Shown: piece by piece, positions 58,901-64,000 of the stretch
How the letters are laid out: each line of letters starts with the position of its first letter
Numbering within the stretch: position 1 is the first letter of the stretch
NCBI GenBank assembly: GCA_037013495.1
Contig: CM072810.1
Span: 20,529,343 to 20,593,342 of the forward strand
DNA length: 64,000 bases
Direction of reading: 5' to 3'
Origin: Hippophae tibetana
Lineage: Eukaryota > Streptophyta > Magnoliopsida > Rosales > Elaeagnaceae
Position numbers and translations under genes: made by a program
The notes under the pieces: model-generated
Databases searched by the model: none
The model's input: only the letters and a program-made list of their open reading frames with translations
What the model was told of the DNA's origin: nothing

Positions 58901-59790
58901 AGTGAGATTCTTTAGGGAAATCTTGAAATCTAGCACAAACTCCAACATTGAAGGAGATACCTAGGCGACTTGTAGTAAAGTAGAGAAGACTTCCAATAAA
59001 ACTTCTATATAGGGTATGATGTACATATTTTTCCAAATGAACTTGAAAAAGTTTAACAAAAGTACTCATTAGTGTACCAGCTGCTTTGGTAATGTCCAAT
59101 CCAAACTTCTTAACGAGCACTTTGGCATACATAGCTTGGGAGAGAAAGATCCCATCTTTCAAACTAGTTAACCTGAAACCCAAGGAAGAATTTCAACTCT
59201 CTGACTAAACTCATTTCAAATTCATTCTACATAATAACAACAAAATCATTGCACGAGAGTATCCTTTGTGAGGAGGAAAGTGGTGAGTCGATCATACCAG
59301 GTCAATAAAGTTTACTTTAAGCCATACAAGGCATTCTTTAACCTCATAACATGATCAAGGAAGTAAGGATCTTCAAATTCTTTGGATTGCTCAACATAAA
59401 CTTTGTCCTTGATAACACCATTAAGAAAAGCACTCTTAATATTCATCTGATACAACTTTAACCCAAAGAACCAAGCCAATCAAATTAGGAGTCTTATAGA
59501 CTCAAGATAAGTAATAGAACAAAAGACTTCTTCAAAGTCAATACCTTCTATATGAGTATAACCTTGAGCAATAATTTTGGATTTATTTATATCAATCAAA
59601 CTATTCTCATCTTTTTTTTCTTGTACAGCTAATGTGTACCTATGACATGCTTATCTTTTGTTCTGGGGAAAAGATACTAGACATAATTCCATTGAAATTG
59701 ACTAAGTTTCTCCTATACAGAGTTGACTAATGTACGTCCTAAAGGGCTTCATTGACATTTTTTGGAAGGATGGTCAATGTAAAATCCATA
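58901..59790 (-). pseudogene. Element N RT, catalytic YVDD block deleted
   Basis: Minus-strand order: GIDFEEVFCSITYLESIRLL, LKLYQMNIKSAFLNGVIKDK, VYVEQSKEFEDP, LKNALYGLK, WYDRLTTFLLTKD, then a jump to NEFEMSLVRELKFFLGFQV, SLKDGIFLSQAMYAKVLVKK, FGLDITKAA and the open frame 59183-58896 with SFIGSLLYFTTSRLGISFNV. About 25 residues that should hold the YVDD catalytic motif are missing near 59235-59260, so this copy could not polymerise. Several stops. Confidence 0.85.
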
Positions 59791-60730
59791 TAGTTCAATG
59801 TCTCTTAAATTTGACATCTAATCTTAACTCCTTCAACATAACCAATAATGATTTCAACGTATAAGAATTCTTAGCCCATTTAGGGAGAGAAGATTCTTCT
59901 TCTTCTTCTTTAGTAGGCTTTAGCAGGTTAGATGGTGTTATAGTAGAAGGAGCATCAACATTAGTAATAGAATGTTCAAAAGAGCCCCTATTATCAAATA
60001 TATCACTTTCTTCATATTCAACCATTATAGTAGCTGCATAGTCATTGATAACAACATTAATAGATTCCATTACAATAGAGGCTCTCAAGTTGTATACATG
60101 GTAACCTTGACTAATAGTTGAGTATCCCAAAAAGATTCCAAGATCACTTTTAGCTTCAAACTTGTTCGAATTGTCTTTGCTTAGAACATAACAAGTACTT
60201 CCAAACATACAAAGATGCTTAATACTATGCATCTTTCCTTACACTCATAAGGGTATTGACATGAGCTAGGTCTCCGAAGGATCAGTTAAACAAATAACAG
60301 GAGATGCTTATTGCTTTAACACATAAATGGTTTACTAAGTTCTTGCTAGTAAACATTACTTTAACCATTTCTTGAACAACTCTATTCTTTTCCTCAATGA
60401 TACCATTACGTGGAAGAGTCTTTGAAGCAAAAACATCATGCTAAATATCAATACTGTCATCGAAGTACTTTAACTTAGAATTTTAAAATTCTTCCTATGG
60501 TCACTTCTAATCTTGATAATAATCCCAATAGAATCAAACCTTTAATTTTGTAGCTTAATACATAAAGTATTGGAATTATCAAACACTTTAGATTTTTCCC
60601 TTAGATAAATCAGCCAAGTGTACTTAGAGAAATAATCAACAACATTTAAAGAGTCAGAGGCATGAGAAAGAGATTTACTCTTGACACTTACAACATGAGA
60701 AGTGCAGTCAATAAAAGGGTCCATAGAAGA
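59791..60730 (-). pseudogene. Element N integrase
   Basis: From 60724: SLNVVDYFSKYTWLIYLREK with the first catalytic Asp, KIRSDHRKNF (the second Asp block SDxG.EF, decayed), and the KNRT-like region lost in stops. The C-terminal open frame 60232-59795 has HLCMFGSTCYVLSKD, KSDLGIFLGYSTISQGYHV and ESINVVINDYAAT. The last is typical of SIRE-type integrase tails. An acidic linker (KPTKEEEEESS) leads towards RT. Confidence 0.85.
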
Positions 60731-61029
60731 TAAAGTAGGATCGTGAATAGTAATAATTATAGAGGAAGAGGGAGAAGCTTAAGAATCAATAACTTTTAGG
60801 AACTTGTCAACACAAGTATTTCCAAGAGATAAATTTTGAACGATATCTCAGGATTCTTCAATTTTCCTTTCAACATCATACTATTGTAGAGAAAGTGAAT
60901 CAATCCTTTTAGTTTTATCCATTAGGCATGATTCAAGAAACTTGACTTTATGAGCATCTACATCACCTCAAACTTGAAGATCACCCAGTTCAGCTTCATA
61001 ATCATCCAAAAAAGAGTCAAGAAGAGCCT

Positions 61030-61690
61030 TTTCAATTTAAATGATATGAATATCATTCTTTAATTGATTGATAATCTCAAATTTATATATAGAGGAATCT
61101 AGAGTGCCTTGTACTTTGAGACCTTTTGATTCCTTGTTTTGAGGAGACTTTTCGAGATCATTGGTGTGATATAGACACTTTTCATTATCACAAAGGAGAA
61201 TTTGGAGAGAATTGATGTGATTATCTAATATCATCTTTAGGTTTCCCACTTCTTTTTCACCTTGCAAAGGGAGATTTAACAAATTATTTGAAAGGTCCAA
61301 ATGGTTTTTAGCCTTTTCTTTTAAATTATTATTGATCTTAATCATGTTGTTCTTTAGATTTAGATTCTCATACACCAACTGATCGTAAGATTCTTGAAGT
61401 GAAGAAGTCATCACTATCAATAGCATCAGTCCAATAAGAAGTCTTAGAAGAAATAGTCTAAGAATGAGAAGCCATATAAGCTAAAAACCAAAAAGTTCCA
61501 ACCCATGTACTCTCTGAATAGGCAACATCCTTTCAACAGGAACACACATCATACTTTCTCTCCAAGAAATCCCAAGCTTCTTTGAACTATTAAATTCTGA
61601 AAGAATATCTAAGTTGTCAATAATTACATACTTGATAATGATATACAACTTAATACTTAAGATTACAAATGTGCAGCTCTTCTTCATTCC
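61030..61690 (-). pseudogene. Element N gag-like coiled-coil region
   Basis: The minus-strand frame 61426-61037 (129 codons) is rich in Asn, Lys, Leu and Glu with heptads (LQESYDQLVYENLNLKNNMI, KEKAKNHLDLSNNLL, KEVGNLKMILDNHINSLQIL). This is the coiled-coil stretch in the C-terminal half of SIRE Gag. The frame at 61687-61481 lies upstream where the Gag N-terminus should be, but no family motif is clear. The zinc knuckle was not found. Confidence 0.6.
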
Positions 61691-61943
61691 AATTAGGAAA
61701 GGGTTTTAGTTAAGATTACCATATTTTAAAGTGTGTATAAGGCACCTCCATACATTTTCAATTAAGAACCAAACATCATCATTTAATGATCTCCATAAAG
61801 AGTAGGAATTTCCATCAAAATAAGGAAGTATATAGACCAAACCTTGCATATCATACATCATAAGAGAGATAGGTAGTTAAACAAACAAGGATGGAAAAAA
61901 TGAAAAACACCAAAGTGGTTAAGCCCAACAAGGGTGTACCCTA

Positions 61944-61953
61944 TTTGATACCA
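61944..61953 (-). promoter_or_regulatory. Primer-binding site of N (initiator tRNA-Met)
   Basis: The minus strand reads attggtatcaaatagg; TGGTATCA is the usual start of the copia primer site, followed by A where GAGC is usual. Confidence 0.75.
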
Positions 61954-61955
61954 AT

Positions 61956-62790
61956 TAAAAGAGTCCAACACCTTATGAATAACTAGGGAAATAGGATAAG
62001 ACTTTTTAGAGACTTACCTCCAACTCACAAGTAGTAGAATAAAAAGAAAGTAGAGAGAAAAGCAATAAGCCAGATAGGAACACAAGAAATAAAAGAATAG
62101 ATAGAATAAATTAATTAGATAATAGATATATTAATTTAAGAATATATAAAATCAGATAGGTTAGAAGACATATAGAAAAACAAAAAACCTTACAATTATA
62201 ATTTAACTCTCATTTGTTGTCACATACTCAAGTGAAATAGTGATTGTAATAACTCAAGAGTACAACATACAAACACATCAATATAACATGGTAAACCCAT
62301 ATAGAACCCCTACCTATGTCCTAATATCTATTACATTGTCTTCTTCTAAGTTCTATCATTATAAGCACTACTCTTCATACCCAATTGGATAAATATGTGG
62401 GATTCCCACTTCTTATTTGATCCAAATTTGAATAGCTAGTATTCTTAGTTGATAAAGGATTAGGGCTATCTCCAAAATCCTCCAAAGTTTCTTATACAAG
62501 TTAATATAAATAGATAACATAGCCTCTAAATAGGTATCAAGAATTATACCTCTAAATCACCAAGTCATTTTGGAAACTATAAGCATAACTTGTATTATAT
62601 TTACAATCAATAATACTCAGGGCCTTGGAAAATATACACTCAACCTGTATTTTCTCTCTCCATTGATCATCTATCTAACTTGATTGTCAAAATTCACTGG
62701 AAGTATCACTCTATTTTGTGGTCTTCCATTAGGTTCTAACGTTTGTTACTCTTTTTAGGTCTTCAAGTGACTATGCAAAAATCTACATCA
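61956..62790 (-). repeat. Element N 5' LTR
   Basis: About 835 bp. On the minus strand it starts TGATGTAGATTTTTGCATAG at 62790. Shared blocks with L (63520) and K (33334): agaacctaatggaagac, and a tattgattgta block matching L's gtgattgta. Ends just before the primer site. 3' end approximate. Confidence 0.75.
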
Positions 62791-63310
62791 ATAGTGGTCA
62801 ATTGTGTTGTTTGGTCTCTTAGGTTAAAAATGGTGTCTTTTAGTTCCCTACTTATGAATAAATTATATTATTTTAATGATTTTTAAATTAAAATAGTATT
62901 ACTTTTCTATTAAATTATTAAACATAATTAAACCACAAGTCTTTAACCATTGTAAAGTGACAATTATTACTATATTTGTTTCAAAAAATATTCATTTTAA
63001 AATTTATTAATACTTAAATTTTTTTAAAAATTAATTGAACGTCATTTAAATAAATTTTTGTTTGAATAATATTATTTTTGCTTTTTCTTAAACTATTTGA
63101 TATTAAATTTCATTTTGATACTTGTTAAATGCTTGTATTTTAATCACTTCAAAAAAACATATTTTAATAAAACAATTACTAAAATAATATAATTTTTCTT
63201 TAATTGACCCCTTTTACCAAATCAAGGGGACTAAATGATACTGTTTTAAATTTAAGGGACCAAACGACAACATTTGCCTATTTTAAGGGTCTTGTGTGGT
63301 ACTGCACCCA
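62791..63310. mobile_element. Element O: inverted-repeat element, left end cut by N
   Basis: ggtcaattgtgttgtttggtctctt at the left (62797) is the imperfect reverse complement of aagggaccaaacgacaacatttgcc at the right (about 63254-63278). Pairing continues inward for about 60 bp (gtgtcttttagttccct against aggggactaaatgatactg). The interior is AT-rich and non-coding. It fits a MITE or short Mutator-like derivative. Right end and target duplication not determined; the left outer end is missing at LTR N. Confidence 0.5.
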
Positions 63311-63519
63311 ATTTTTTATTTAGTTATGTATTTTTAGAGGGATGTGCATCGTTTCGAGTGAAAAAGATATCTCTAAACAAAATTTTTAATAGAAAATCCC
63401 TCTTAGAAAAGGAATACTACATTTCAAATATAAACCATTTATTTAACTAATTTTATTTTGAACACCTCTAAAATAGATCATATGTTCATTATTTTTATAC
63501 ATTTTGAATATAAGTTTGT
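63311..63519. other. AT-rich spacer
   Basis: No feature recognised between element O and LTR L. Confidence 0.4.
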
Positions 63520-64000
63520 TGATGTAGATTTCTACTCAGTTTCTTTAGAACCAAGAAAAGAATAGAAAAATTTAGAACTTAAAGGAAGACCATACAAAGG
63601 AGGTTGATGCTTTCAACTAGACTCCGAGTGAAGTTAACTAGGTGATTAATCGAGAAGAAGGTGGGCCTAAGTATTCTCTTTTAGGGTTCCAAGTGCTCGT
63701 GATTGTATATGAAGTCAGGCTTATTCTTAGAATTTCCTAGGAGATTCAATGTGCCTTTGTTCTAGTTTGCATTGCACTTTTATAGTGACTTATATGAACA
63801 ACTTTGGAAGAGTTTGGAGATAATCATAATGGAATCCCATATCATTATCCAATTGTGCATATAGAGGATTTATCTTGATAATATAACTCTAGAGAGGAAG
63901 TTGTACAAGATACCGTGAGTTGATATGCTCCTTTCTAGTGGAAAATCAAATGTTATGCTATTTAAGTGAATATCATCATAGAGATTATCTTTGGATCTTG
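63520..64000 (+). repeat. LTR L, copia (SIRE-like) LTR, runs off the window
   Basis: Starts tgatgtagatttctactcag and is collinear with K (33334 onward): ggaagaccatac, cttttagggttccaagtgctc, tcctaggagattcaatgtgc, tatgctcctttctagtgg. Orientation plus, opposite to N's LTR. The rest lies outside the window. Confidence 0.75.

Larger units (their letters stand above)
54970..62790 (-). mobile_element. Element N: SIRE-like Ty1/copia retrotransposon
   Basis: On the minus strand: 5' LTR (62790-61956), primer site for initiator tRNA-Met, gag-like coiled coil, integrase, RT and RNase H, that is the copia order with integrase before RT. ESINVVI in integrase and the long coiled-coil gag suggest the SIRE/Maximus lineage. 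RT is split by LTR I. The 3' LTR was not found, so the left end is arbitrary. Confidence 0.8.

Overview
This 64 kb window looks like a repeat-rich, AT-rich intergenic block of a flowering-plant nuclear genome. The evidence is the plant-specific retroelement lineages present, a tRNA-Asp primer site, a CACTA transposon with a plant-type Ptta/En/Spm protein, GT-AG introns and the absence of any bacterial gene organisation. Almost everything recognisable is a decayed, nested transposable element. The only candidate host gene is a two-exon 5' fragment on the minus strand (2769-3407).

Layout. 1-1087 is the 3' part of an Athila-like LTR (plus strand). 1088-4104 is AT-rich sequence holding the host-gene exons and a 64-bp duplication. 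About 4105-25330 is a Ty3/gypsy Tat-type element, 'A', on the plus strand: gag, protease-RT, RNase H-integrase, a tandem-repeat block and an antisense ORF. A is split by element 'B' (6669-14398, minus; two ~1.8-kb LTRs around a 4-kb non-coding core) and by element 'C' (15385-20134, minus; a collapsed Athila-like element). C's LTR is itself split by solo LTR 'D' (18244-19457). A second Tat-type copy, 'J' (about 25350-33333, plus), is split by Athila-like LTRs 'E1/E2' and ends at a copia-type LTR 'K'. A third Tat-type copy, 'H' (about 34441-45345, minus), has its RNase H split by CACTA transposon 'M' (39573-44606, TSD TAG). An Athila-like element 'G' (45346-54969, plus) keeps gag and protease but no RT/integrase; its 5' LTR contains truncated element 'F' (46369-50964), a relative of B. 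Finally comes a SIRE-like Ty1/copia element 'N' (about 54970-62790, minus), broken by another LTR ('I'), then a truncated inverted-repeat element ('O') and one more copia-type LTR ('L', to the window end).

No gene here looks intact. Every pol region carries in-frame stops, frameshifts or large deletions. Useful information lies in the nesting order (C before D; A before B and C; G before F; H before M), in three junctions with perfect or near-perfect target-site duplications, and in a shared Tat architecture of pol, tandem repeats and then an antisense coiled-coil ORF. A 90-bp intron appears at the corresponding place of that antisense ORF in both A and H. I found no sign of a new defence or metabolic system. 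The best candidates for something unusual are the intron-bearing antisense ORF, an inverted integrase segment inside gag of A, a duplicated primer-binding site in B, and higher-order tandem repeats that may seed satellites.

All identifications are by eye; no alignment or database search was run. Boundaries marked 'about' may be off by tens of bases.
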